From an uncultured bacterium (GTDB lineage: Bacteria > Bacillota > Clostridia > Lachnospirales > Lachnospiraceae), in the NCBI GenBank assembly GCA_947088515.1, contig CAMUHA010000017.1, positions 1 through 26,171 on the forward strand: a DNA stretch of 26,171 nt. The letters run 5' to 3'. Both the position numbers and the translations under genes were made by a program. Below, one piece after another: positions 16,967 through 25,474 of this stretch (position 1 is the first letter of the stretch; every line of letters begins with the position of its first letter). The notes beneath the pieces are model-generated. The model searched no databases and was not told the origin of the DNA. It was given only the letters and a program-made list of their open reading frames with translations.

Positions 16967-18832
16967 CTAAACCTGCTGCCAGTTTTTCCATTTATTTGCT
17001 TCATACTCTTCCCTTGGAAGGAAAGGGTACATATCATCAATCTCCGGAGATACAATTCTGCCGTCGGGCAACACTTTAGAGGAAAGCTTTGGTTCAAAAT
17101 TCTGGTCCGGGTCCACAATAACTTCACAAATCACCGGTCCTGCCCCCTCCAAAACGCTTCTTAATTTCTCAGAGCTCTCTTTCAAGCTGTCAATTTTTAT
17201 ATATGGTATCTTGTACGCATTAGCGATTCCCTCCATATCAGGAAAGCTAATGCCGTTTCCATCACATACACCCACAAAAGGTGGTTCAAATAGATTCTTC
17301 TGGGTCTGCCTGATAGAATGATAACCATTGTTATTTAAAATGAATATTTTCAGATTAAGCTTATTATAAACCACTGTCTGCAGTTCCTGAAGGTTCATCT
17401 GAAAGCTTCCATCCCCATCAATACAAATAACCCTCTCTCCTTTTTCCGCAACTGCACACCCAATTGCTGCCGGGAAACCATATCCCATAGCGGCACATCC
17501 TGAATTGGTAAAAAGACGTTGCCCCTTCTTAATCATCATAGTCTGGAAAGTAACCACGCAGGCGCTGCCATTTCCGCAGATAACCTTATCCCCCTCTTCC
17601 AGCTCTCTGGAAAATTCTTTTATAAAGGCATACGGATTCACCGGGCTGTCTTTTTCATAATATTTCTCCAATGCCGCAGGATATTTGTTGTTTATATTCC
17701 GGCACCAGTCCAGCCATTCCTTATGTGCGCCTGTTGCTGCCTTTCCATCTTCTTTTGGACTCTCTGCTGTTGCCATAACAATCTGTTTCATCACATCGGC
17801 CACATCTGCATGGACTTTTAAATCCACATGGATTGTAGGCTTATTCAGTTCCGCTTCATCAATGTCAACCACAATCTTATAAGCGTTTTGGGCAAATTCC
17901 CTGTAGTTATAACTAATCTGCCGAATATTCATACGGCACCCTAAAACCAGTAGCACGTCACTGTTTTGTACAATAAAATTGCCGCCTCTGGTCCCCACAC
18001 TGCCCGGCCGTCCACAATACAGCGGATGGGTATCCCACAAAAGGTCATGTGCATTCCAGGCTGTTACAACCGGAATCTGCAAAGCCTCAATACATGCAAG
18101 AAAACTGTCATATGCCCCTGAAAGGCGCACGCCCGTTCCTGCTAAAATTACCGGCCTTTTGGCCTCTCTGATTTTTCCTAATATCTGCTGTGTCAGCTGC
18201 CTGTCAAATACCGGATTTTCACATACCGAAATACTAACTAATCCTGACATAGCTTCCGTCTCTTCCTTATCCGGCCAAAAGCCTTCCTGCATATCCGGGT
18301 CAATTATGGATGCCTGGACATCCAGAGGTACATCCAGCCACACAGGTCCCTTTCTGCCATGATTACACAAATACCACGCTTTTTCTAAATGATATTTGAT
18401 TTTCTCCGGTTCTGTTATCATATGCGCATATTTGGTCATTCCCTTTACGCAGTCTATAATCTGAAATTCCTGGTCCCCAAGCTGCCGCAGGGGAACTGCT
18501 GTTGACCATGTAGTGGTTTCTCTCTTTACCTGACCGGACACCACAAACATGGGAACAGAGTCCTGCCATCCCCCAAGCACTCCTGTTATTGCATTAGTTC
18601 CTCCTGGCCCGGAGGTGACGCACACTGCCGCCACCTTTCCAGTCAGCCTGGCATATCCTTCTGCTCCTATCGCACACGCCTGCTCATGATGATTATACGT
18701 ACAATGAATTTGGGGGTGATGTCCAAAAGCATCATTTAGGTGCATGGCGCCACCTCCGGTAATGGTAAAAACATCACTTACTCCCTTTTCCACTAAAAAC
18801 TGTGCGATATACTGCGCTGCCTTTATCTTCAT
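16967..18832 (-). CDS. Thiamine pyrophosphate enzyme, acetolactate synthase-like
   Basis: A 621-residue three-domain TPP enzyme. The N-terminal domain has the catalytic glutamate in NHHEQACAIGAEGYAR (Glu50). The C-terminal domain carries the TPP-binding GDGSFQMNLQEL (about 473-484) and LNNNGYHS (about 499-506) signature. Acetolactate synthases and relatives decarboxylate a 2-oxo acid and add the two-carbon unit to an acceptor; YerE is a relative that adds such a unit to a nucleotide sugar to make a branched sugar. The acidic C-terminal tail (SPEIDDMYPFLPREEY) is typical of versions in polysaccharide loci. ATG 18832 has GGAGG six bases upstream and is preferred to the longer frame. The sugar-locus setting argues against a role in branched-chain amino acid synthesis, but the true substrate is unknown. 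Confidence 0.85.
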   Translation of the reverse strand: MKIKAAQYIAQFLVEKGVSDVFTITGGGAMHLNDAFGHHPQIHCTYNHHEQACAIGAEGYARLTGKVAAVCVTSGPGGTNAITGVLGGWQDSVPMFVVSGQVKRETTTWSTAVPLRQLGDQEFQIIDCVKGMTKYAHMITEPEKIKYHLEKAWYLCNHGRKGPVWLDVPLDVQASIIDPDMQEGFWPDKEETEAMSGLVSISVCENPVFDRQLTQQILGKIREAKRPVILAGTGVRLSGAYDSFLACIEALQIPVVTAWNAHDLLWDTHPLYCGRPGSVGTRGGNFIVQNSDVLLVLGCRMNIRQISYNYREFAQNAYKIVVDIDEAELNKPTIHVDLKVHADVADVMKQIVMATAESPKEDGKAATGAHKEWLDWCRNINNKYPAALEKYYEKDSPVNPYAFIKEFSRELEEGDKVICGNGSACVVTFQTMMIKKGQRLFTNSGCAAMGYGFPAAIGCAVAEKGERVICIDGDGSFQMNLQELQTVVYNKLNLKIFILNNNGYHSIRQTQKNLFEPPFVGVCDGNGISFPDMEGIANAYKIPYIKIDSLKESSEKLRSVLEGAGPVICEVIVDPDQNFEPKLSSKVLPDGRIVSPEIDDMYPFLPREEYEANKWKNWQQV

Positions 18833-18844
18833 TTCCATCCTCCC

Positions 18845-18879
18845 GCATATCCCAAACAACACTTGCGATATTACACCAA
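18845..18879 (-). promoter_or_regulatory. 35-nt leader hairpin element, copy 1
   Basis: This copy lies 12 bases before the TPP-enzyme start codon. The stem keeps the fold of copy 2 with one mismatch and two G-U pairs, and the same GUU loop. One position changes A-U to G-C on both sides between copies, a compensatory change. Seven of the eight differences between copies are transitions. Confidence 0.5.
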
Positions 18880-18890
18880 AAGCGCGTTAC

Positions 18891-19556
18891 TTATTCTCCC
18901 TGTAAAATATATTTTAAAATTTCCGCTGGTTTATCTGCCGCTCCAACAGCTTTATATTTTCTTACATCCGATTCCGTTTGGAATTCAAAGCCATAGGTCA
19001 CTCCCAAAAAGTCCACTTCTATTTTTTCTGCTCCAATAGCATCGTGAGAGCTGTCCCCTATCATCAATACACGGGACTTGTCCTTTACTCCCATGTCTTT
19101 CATACATAGCTCTATAATATCCATTTTTTTCAGTTTATTTTCATGGTCAGCCCCATACAAATAATGACTGTACTTATCAAAATGAAATGCTTTCAGAATT
19201 TTTTCCGCATAATCCTGTCTCTTATAAGTTGCCACACCAACAGTGACTCCTGCCTGCCTTAAACGGTCGCACACCTCATAAATTCCTTCATAGGGAACCG
19301 CCTTAAGCAAGTCCGCGTCCTTGTACTGGTTCCGGAAAATAGCTGCCAGCTCCTGTGCTCTGACCATATCCACCCCGAAAACTCTCCTGAAAGATTCCTG
19401 AATAGGCGGCCCGATAAAACTTTTCAGCTGTTCTTCTGTCAGCGATTCCAAATGTTCTTTCTCTATTGTATGTCTGACCGCCGATGTAACACCTTCTGCG
19501 GTATCCAGCAGGGTGCCATCCACATCAAAAATCACATAGTCATACTTTCTTTTCAT
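18891..19556 (-). CDS. HAD-superfamily hydrolase (phosphoglycolate phosphatase-like)
   Basis: A 221-residue HAD phosphatase with C1-type cap. Motif I is FDVDGTLLDT (residues 10-19, nucleophile Asp11 and acid/base Asp13). Motif II Thr is at VGVATYK (107-112), and motif IV is IGDSSHDAIGAE (166-177). FIGPPIQESF in the cap is typical of the Gph/PGMB group. It probably removes a phosphate from a sugar-phosphate intermediate in the cytoplasm, acting with the SIS isomerase and aldolase encoded just upstream. AAGGAG precedes ATG 19556 at normal spacing. It starts 32 bases after the aldolase stop. Confidence 0.9.
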   Translation of the reverse strand: MKRKYDYVIFDVDGTLLDTAEGVTSAVRHTIEKEHLESLTEEQLKSFIGPPIQESFRRVFGVDMVRAQELAAIFRNQYKDADLLKAVPYEGIYEVCDRLRQAGVTVGVATYKRQDYAEKILKAFHFDKYSHYLYGADHENKLKKMDIIELCMKDMGVKDKSRVLMIGDSSHDAIGAEKIEVDFLGVTYGFEFQTESDVRKYKAVGAADKPAEILKYILQGE

Positions 19557-19588
19557 AATAATTCTCCTTGCTGGAATTCTATTTTCTT

Positions 19589-21202
19589 TTAGCTTTGATT
19601 TTCACTGTAAAGAGTATCTGTTATATAGTTTAATTCAAATTTTAAACTGCCTAAGCGTTCTATACTTTTCACAACATCTCTGTTAATCATAGCTGCTTTT
19701 TCCCGACTGAAAGAATGGTCCATATTGGGATTAATATAATTAGGAGCATCCGCCTTTACATATCCATCAAATCCCGCCAGCGATACGCCAGCCACATCCG
19801 CTTCATTTAACAGCTTAAGCAGCATAATCATGGGATTGTCAACAATCATTGCTTTTTCGTCCAAAAGCGAACTGTAATTAAACACATAATCAAACTCTCC
19901 CGCCGTCTTGGTCACATTGGAAGTGGCAAATGTAACCGGCTTTTCTGCCGCCTGGCTTAACTTGGTAGACAGTGGAACATACCTTTTGGCATTACTGATA
20001 AACACACCGTCTACCGGAATGTCCACCGGAATAAAATTAATGGATATTTTAAATGGCCTTATCCTGTTAATGTAATCATTAATTTCGTCCCTCTGGTCAA
20101 CTACATGATGCCCTGGCGCCAGCAGGAGTATGTGCTTTCCACTTACCAGATTTTTAAATCTGACCTGAGATATACCGTCATCACACTCTTTCTTTTGATA
20201 TTCCACATACAGCTTCTCCACATAACCCTGGTCATACAAAAGCTTTTTGTCATCTTGCAGCTTATCCAGTATCTCATTTATTGACTTCACTGACAGCTTC
20301 TTTTTATCCATCAGATAAGTTACATAATTAGGATGACAGTCCTTGGAGGCAGAAAGAAAAAACTTAAAAGTATATCCCCATGGAATCTGTTTAAATAAAT
20401 CCAATATAGTTACATCTATCGCCTCCAGCAGCTGGCTGCAATGATATTTTTTATTTAAATTATCATTCATATAAGTTGCCAGAAGTTCCAACGGCGCATT
20501 GCCTGCGCTTTTTCCCATACCGTACAAAGTCCCGTCCACAATTATCTCTCTTTTGCGGGGCGGCATTTCCATCAGCTCTATACAGTTGGCATAAGCTAAC
20601 TGAAAATTATTGTGGGAATGGTAGCCCAGGCCAATGGATTCCTTCATATGTTCATCTGCAAAGTTAAAATAATGCAGCAGCTGGCTTTTGTGCAGCAATC
20701 CATAAGTGTCCACCAGAGAAAACGCATATGGCTCCAGTTCATTTACCATATTTATCAGCTCCATCAGCTCATCATCATTATAGCTGGTAATGGAAACCGC
20801 CTGCGCAAAAACCTTGTATCCAAGGCGCTTTACTTCTTTGCAAAAGGCAATTGCCCCCTTCATCTTTTCCTTTTTAAAAATGATGCGGATGCCATCCATA
20901 AAACTGTCTCTGGCAGGAATAAGCTTGTCAAGGCCACAGGTCCCATAATCAATCATTCCGACAATCATAGAATTTCCCCTGCTTAACCCATGATACATTT
21001 CATTGATGGACTGTGCATCCGGAAATATGGTTCTGTCTGCATCATAGGGCCTTGATTCATTAATAAAACCAATTTCAACTATATCAATTTCTGCACTGAC
21101 TAGGCGTTCATAAATATTGACAATGTTATCATGACCAAAATTCCAGTCGTTTAAATAACCACCGTCTCTTAGTGTGCAGTCTAATAAACTAATTCGACTC
21201 AT
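19589..21202 (-). CDS. HMGL-like (DRE-TIM) aldolase with an extra C-terminal domain
   Basis: A 537-residue protein. Residues 1 to about 290 are a DRE-TIM metallolyase/aldolase barrel: LLDCTLRDGGYLNDW (6-20, catalytic Arg and metal-ligand Asp), IVEIGF (41-46), VDTYG (164-168), HSHNN (195-199, metal ligands) and DGTLYGMGKSAGNAPLE (223-239). This resembles 4-hydroxy-2-oxovalerate aldolase and HMG-CoA lyase. The barrel normally ends by about residue 340. Here a second, Rossmann-like domain runs from about residue 355 (GKHILLLAPG) to the end, without a function I recognise. It likely makes or breaks a carbon-carbon bond involving pyruvate or an acyl unit on a sugar precursor. GGAGG precedes ATG 21202. 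It is followed by HAD and TPP-enzyme genes. Confidence 0.85.
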   Translation of the reverse strand: MSRISLLDCTLRDGGYLNDWNFGHDNIVNIYERLVSAEIDIVEIGFINESRPYDADRTIFPDAQSINEMYHGLSRGNSMIVGMIDYGTCGLDKLIPARDSFMDGIRIIFKKEKMKGAIAFCKEVKRLGYKVFAQAVSITSYNDDELMELINMVNELEPYAFSLVDTYGLLHKSQLLHYFNFADEHMKESIGLGYHSHNNFQLAYANCIELMEMPPRKREIIVDGTLYGMGKSAGNAPLELLATYMNDNLNKKYHCSQLLEAIDVTILDLFKQIPWGYTFKFFLSASKDCHPNYVTYLMDKKKLSVKSINEILDKLQDDKKLLYDQGYVEKLYVEYQKKECDDGISQVRFKNLVSGKHILLLAPGHHVVDQRDEINDYINRIRPFKISINFIPVDIPVDGVFISNAKRYVPLSTKLSQAAEKPVTFATSNVTKTAGEFDYVFNYSSLLDEKAMIVDNPMIMLLKLLNEADVAGVSLAGFDGYVKADAPNYINPNMDHSFSREKAAMINRDVVKSIERLGSLKFELNYITDTLYSENQS

Positions 21203-21219
21203 ATGGGTCTTCCTCCCGC

Positions 21220-21813
21220 TTAATTATAAATCTTCATATGGTCCACTCCACATAAAGATTTATAAAAAACGCTCATCATTAAATGGTCAAATATCATATG
21301 CACATCTTCTGTCACCTGCATACTGTTTACTGGAACATGCAGGGAAACATCTGACAATTGCATCAGTTTACCGCCTTTAATCCCTGTCAACCCTATAACT
21401 TTGTTCCCCTGTTCTCTTGCATATTCAACTGCATTTATAATATTAACAGAATTACCGCTTCCGGAAATGGCAATCACCAAATCCCCTTCCCTGATTCTTC
21501 CCTGCAGCTGGTATCTGAACACCTCTTCAAATCCAATATCATTTGAAATTGCCATCAGCGTAGGCGTATCGTTATTCAAACATACAAATTCAAATTTGGG
21601 GGTAAGATGCTCCGATAAACCTTTGTTAAAGTCATTCTGGTAATGAGAAGCGGTTGCGGAACTGCCTCCATTTCCAAATATATATATTTTTTTACGCCGC
21701 CGGTAAGCTTCCTCTATCAGCTGCATTGCCTGGTTTAAAGCATTTACATCCAGCTTGCTTAATACCTCTCTTTCCAACTCAATATATTGTCGAATATCTT
21801 TACTATAATCCAT
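21220..21813 (-). CDS. SIS-domain sugar-phosphate isomerase (GmhA-like)
   Basis: A 197-residue SIS protein, the size of phosphoheptose isomerases. It has YIFGNGGSSATASHYQNDF (44-62), the phosphosugar-binding loop, then CLNNDTPTLMAISND (78-92) and LVIAISGSGNS (112-122), all as in GmhA. GmhA converts sedoheptulose 7-phosphate to glycero-manno-heptose 7-phosphate. No heptose kinase or nucleotidyltransferase is seen here, so the substrate may differ. The start is ATG 21813, with AAGGAG six bases upstream, rather than the longer open frame. A degraded copy of its 3' end lies at 25589-25703. Confidence 0.88.
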   Translation of the reverse strand: MDYSKDIRQYIELEREVLSKLDVNALNQAMQLIEEAYRRRKKIYIFGNGGSSATASHYQNDFNKGLSEHLTPKFEFVCLNNDTPTLMAISNDIGFEEVFRYQLQGRIREGDLVIAISGSGNSVNIINAVEYAREQGNKVIGLTGIKGGKLMQLSDVSLHVPVNSMQVTEDVHMIFDHLMMSVFYKSLCGVDHMKIYN

Positions 21814-21896
21814 TCCTTTCTCCTTCTGTTTATACCATATAAAGCTCTTATCTTCCACTTACTTTTATAAGCTGTTTTACTGTTCATGCCTGAATA

Positions 21897-22938
21897 TCAT
21901 TTGTCAGAATAGAGCTTGCGGACCATCATCATATATATTTTTTTTCCTGCAATAGGAATTCCTATCATACACAGCAAAAATATTAAGCGTTTAATCCACA
22001 TATTATTAATATGCACATAAATCTTCAGAAAATAATCCAAGATAAGTCTATGATACAAAAAAATATATAAACTGTTCTTTCCTATACTCCCTACAAACTT
22101 AGCAAATTTCAAACCATACTTATTATGCCCGTTACTTAATAACAAAAAAAAGCTGTATAAAACTAATAACACTAAAACAGCTAAAACAAACAAAGTTACA
22201 CCAGGTGGGTTAATACCCCCCCCCAAAGGAAAAATATGTGTCAATATGGAAGTGGTTTTTCCATATAAATCCCATCCATAACACCCATAAGATACTTGAT
22301 ACGCCCAAGAGACTCACTAAATGTGGCGCTCTCTTCTCTCCAAGCATCCATGGCGCCATAATCATTCCCAGATAAGATAATACAGCATATGTGCCCCCAA
22401 ACAATTTTCCGCCTCCGCCATAAATATTTAAAACATTAGAATAATTTACAGACAACGATGCGCCAAATACTAAAAATATAAAAATAATCGTTTTATATAA
22501 ATAAGAATATTTACTCTGGCTGCATTTTTTTATAACAGTATACAGGAAACTATTTACAAAAATTAATTGAATATAAAGAGCGAAATAATACTGCGGGCCG
22601 GAGGAATTGAATAAAACCACTCTGTTTATAAATAATTCAAAGTTAAAGTATTTATCCTGAACTATGGTATATATAAACGTTGCCAAAATATAAGGAATAA
22701 CTATTTTCTTTATTCTCCTTCTGACCTTCGCGCCAACCTCCTCCTTAGAATGGTTTTCTTCTGATATCCATGTTGTTATTCCCATAACAAATATAAAAAG
22801 ACTCACTGAAAAGAAAGTTACTGTTTGCATATTGGGATTGTCATACAATACCATAAAAGTATGGTCCACAAGAACTGCTAAAATTGCTATCGCTTTTATG
22901 CAATCAATCCATATTATTTCTCCATTTTTTTCTTTCAT
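21897..22938 (-). CDS. Acyltransferase 3 family membrane protein, out of frame at a G9 tract (phase-OFF)
   Basis: A second Acyltransferase_3 gene split by a poly-G tract. The first frame (22938-22210) gives 242 residues with IDCIKAIAILAVLVDHTF (early helix with the family's conserved His), LFIFVMGITTW and several more helices, and stops right after nine G. The second frame (to 21897) carries the last helices and GKNSLYIFLYHRLI, the late motif. Eight G joins them into 346 residues, normal for the family. No other disruption is seen. It is expected to O- or N-acylate a surface sugar. Its neighbour upstream (13 bases) is a sugar 3-aminotransferase, so an amino sugar is one possible acceptor. It could be phase-variable (favoured), a recent pseudogene or a homopolymer error. 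Confidence 0.84.
22216..22224 (-). repeat. Poly-G tract, G9, in second acyltransferase gene
   Basis: Nine G starting at coding nucleotide 715 (codon 239). At G9 it reads Gly-Gly-Gly-Tyr-stop, at G10 it stops after six more codons, and at G8 it enters the downstream half of the gene. Confidence 0.9.
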
Positions 22939-22951
22939 ATATCAGATTCCC

Positions 22952-24052
22952 CTAATTATGCCATTCATTAATGGATGTAATCACATGCTCTTGTTCCTCC
23001 TGTGTCAATCCATTATATAATGGTATTGACAGTACCGTTTTTGCGTAGTCTTCAGTGACAGGCAGACTGCCTTCTGGCATCCCCAGATACTGATACGCCT
23101 CTGATAAATGTGGCGGAATAGGATAATGAATAATTGTTCCAATTTTCTTTTGATTCAAATAGTTAATTAAAGCATCCCTCTCTTTAGTCCTTATCACAAA
23201 CTGATGCCAGATATGTGTTGCCCCATTCCGTATTTGGGGCAGTATGATTTCCTTATTCTGCAGCTTATCCAGATACCGAAGGCAAATTTCTCTTTTTTCT
23301 TCTTCCAATTCCCTTATATGTGTAAGCCTTACCCGAAGCAGTCCCGCCTGCATTTCATCCAATCTGGAATTGGTTCCAACCACTTTGTTATAATACCGCT
23401 TTTCACTCCCATAGTTTCTGAAAATCCTAACATCATCTGCTATTTTAGCGTTGTTTGTAACAATAGCTCCTCCATCGCCAAATGCCCCAAGATTTTTGGA
23501 TGGGTAAAATGAAAAACATCCTATGTCACCAAAGGTTCCTGTTATTTTGTTATTAAAACAGGCTCCATGTGACTGCGCACAGTCTTCAACAAGTTTTAAT
23601 CCATGCGCATTTGCAATCCTTACAATTTGCTCCATATTTGAAGCCTGTCCATATAAATGCACTACTAAAATAGCCTTTGTTCTTTCAGTAATTTTCTGTT
23701 CAATTTGGGATACATCTATATTGTAATATTCATCCGGCTCTACAAAAACTGGAGTTGCACCATTAATTGTAATTCCCATAACACTGGCAATATATGTATT
23801 TCCCTGGACAATTACCTCATCCCCCACACCTATTCCAAGTACCCGAAAGGCAATCCATAAAGCATCCAGACCACTGGCTAATCCAATACAATATTTGGCG
23901 CCTACATAATCTGCAAACTCTTCTTCAAAAGCCTGTACCTCTTTTCCAAGAACATACCATCCTGAACGCAATACTTCAATTGCCTTCTTTTCAAACTCTT
24001 TCTGATATTGATAAAAACCCCTGTCCAGCCTGTTTGGCATTATATAATCCAT
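22952..24052 (-). CDS. DegT/DnrJ/EryC1/StrS aminotransferase (FdtB/QdtB-like)
   Basis: A 366-residue PLP-dependent sugar aminotransferase. Motifs are YCIGLASGLDALWIA (54-68), VEDCAQSHGA (155-164, Asp and Gln contacting PLP) and FSFYPSKNLGAFGDGGAI (180-197, with Lys186 as the PLP lysine); NYGSEKRYYN follows. The overall pattern resembles FdtB/QdtB, which make dTDP-3-amino-3,6-dideoxyhexoses. The required 3,4-ketoisomerase and the N-acyltransferase of those routes are not in this window. ATG 24052 is chosen because GGAGG sits five bases before it. It stands directly before the acyltransferase at 22938, which may act on the same residue. Confidence 0.9.
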   Translation of the reverse strand: MDYIMPNRLDRGFYQYQKEFEKKAIEVLRSGWYVLGKEVQAFEEEFADYVGAKYCIGLASGLDALWIAFRVLGIGVGDEVIVQGNTYIASVMGITINGATPVFVEPDEYYNIDVSQIEQKITERTKAILVVHLYGQASNMEQIVRIANAHGLKLVEDCAQSHGACFNNKITGTFGDIGCFSFYPSKNLGAFGDGGAIVTNNAKIADDVRIFRNYGSEKRYYNKVVGTNSRLDEMQAGLLRVRLTHIRELEEEKREICLRYLDKLQNKEIILPQIRNGATHIWHQFVIRTKERDALINYLNQKKIGTIIHYPIPPHLSEAYQYLGMPEGSLPVTEDYAKTVLSIPLYNGLTQEEQEHVITSINEWHN

Positions 24053-24118
24053 AGATACCTCCAATACTTTTACTCATGTAAATTTCAAAGTTGTTTCTCA
24101 TTTTTATACTCTGGCGCT

Positions 24119-25474
24119 TCATTCAAAAAATATAGGATATCCTGTTGATATACTAGCTAACGTATTTGTCCAAATAGCAACAAAAGAAGCGTATATGCCT
24201 ATATAACATAAAAAAAATTTTATCTTATTTTTTGCAATCAGAGAAAACATTCTTTTCCAGTCGCAGTTCCAGCAAAGCGTACTTATAGTATAAATATATA
24301 GCGCAGCAAAAAAACGAATTTCTACCGCTCCAGGCGTTATAAAAACCACAGGTATGAGAATCGGAATAAAGTTGCAAAATGCGCTTTTATAAGTATATCC
24401 TCCAAACACACAAATAATAAAAAGAAATATGCACGAAAAAGCCAGGATTGATGTTATTATTTTATTACTGTTCATATTAACCACATAAGCTTCCGGCCAG
24501 ATTGGTAATAGCATATTGATTAAATGTTTGGTATAAATCCCTACCATTTCTATTGGGTATTTTAAACACATTTTTAAATACTGACCAATTGATGTAAAAC
24601 TATCAGTTATACCTTCTTTCTGCAATATATTCATTCCAACCTTATCTACAAAATACATTTGAGGTATCTCTTGCTCAATACCTACATAGGTCCCATATGC
24701 CTGATTTTGCATTCCCCAAAAAAGCTGACGTTTCATTAATCCACTTGTTGGAACTTTGATTGAAAACTTTCCCAGTTCATAATAATTCATATAAATCTGC
24801 GGAATGGTTGCTGTAATTACTCCAATACCCCCCCCCACAAAAATTATTAGTGTATTTTTAATTGTAGTATGATGTTTATATAACTGGTAAATAATATATA
24901 ATACCAGATAAACTGCTGCAAACTGGTATATTGTTCTTACATTATATGAGCAGTATATTGTAACACCAAATAAAAAGCTCCATAATCCCCTTTTAATACC
25001 ACTTGTCTCCAAAGCATAATTTATTGAAAAGACAGCCGCAAGGCATAAAAAAATAGCAGGCAGATCAGATAACGGGTATATTTCTAGTCCCATAAAAAAA
25101 AACGTAAATAATAAATAGCAAATTATCACTTTGCACTCTTTTGCCTTCTCATTATGATAATCCGTATTCTGCAAGGATGGAATCATTATGCTAAACAAGG
25201 TACTTACCATCGCGGCATTTAGGATTTTCCACCCGGCCATCCCTCCTAAATAATGAATGCAAATTCCTAAAAATACAGGAAAAACATACCCCCGAAATCC
25301 CTCCATAATCAAAGAAAATGAACCGTCCTTCCATAAATATGCCCCTCTGTTCCAATAATCAAGAGCATCATAATATAGTCTCCCCTCAGAATTAAAAATA
25401 ACTTCTGTCGCTAAGCATAATATAAAACAAATAATCCATATAAAAAAACGGGACCTTTTTATTTTTTTTAACAT
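24119..25474 (-). CDS. Polytopic membrane protein, GT-C-like, carrying an in-frame G9 tract
   Basis: A 451-residue membrane protein with about ten hydrophobic segments. After the first segment comes EGRLYYDALDYWNRGAYLW (about residues 29-47), an acidic loop like those holding catalytic Asp/Glu in GT-C glycosyltransferases of the PMT/ArnT sort. An FRGYVFPVFLG segment follows. A run of nine G encodes Val-Gly-Gly-Gly at residues 213-216, at the start of a membrane helix, and is in frame. AGGAG lies about ten bases before ATG 25474. It is the first intact gene after the right-hand partial gene. Family assignment is by build only; a flippase- or polymerase-like role is possible. Confidence 0.75.
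   Translation of the reverse strand: MLKKIKRSRFFIWIICFILCLATEVIFNSEGRLYYDALDYWNRGAYLWKDGSFSLIMEGFRGYVFPVFLGICIHYLGGMAGWKILNAAMVSTLFSIMIPSLQNTDYHNEKAKECKVIICYLLFTFFFMGLEIYPLSDLPAIFLCLAAVFSINYALETSGIKRGLWSFLFGVTIYCSYNVRTIYQFAAVYLVLYIIYQLYKHHTTIKNTLIIFVGGGIGVITATIPQIYMNYYELGKFSIKVPTSGLMKRQLFWGMQNQAYGTYVGIEQEIPQMYFVDKVGMNILQKEGITDSFTSIGQYLKMCLKYPIEMVGIYTKHLINMLLPIWPEAYVVNMNSNKIITSILAFSCIFLFIICVFGGYTYKSAFCNFIPILIPVVFITPGAVEIRFFAALYIYTISTLCWNCDWKRMFSLIAKNKIKFFLCYIGIYASFVAIWTNTLASISTGYPIFFE
24828..24836 (-). repeat. Poly-G tract, G9, in-frame (phase-ON) in GT-C-like gene
   Basis: Nine G from coding nucleotide 639 (codon 213). The gene is open at G9. Loss of one G gives a stop after residue 218, and gain of one gives a stop within about 20 codons, so either slip halves the protein. 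Confidence 0.9.

Noticed and set aside
21897..22244. Treating the downstream acyltransferase frame (from a TTG near 22244) as an independent gene
   Set aside because: It overlaps the end of the first frame across the G9 tract, has no ribosome binding site, and completes the upstream protein when the tract is 8 G.
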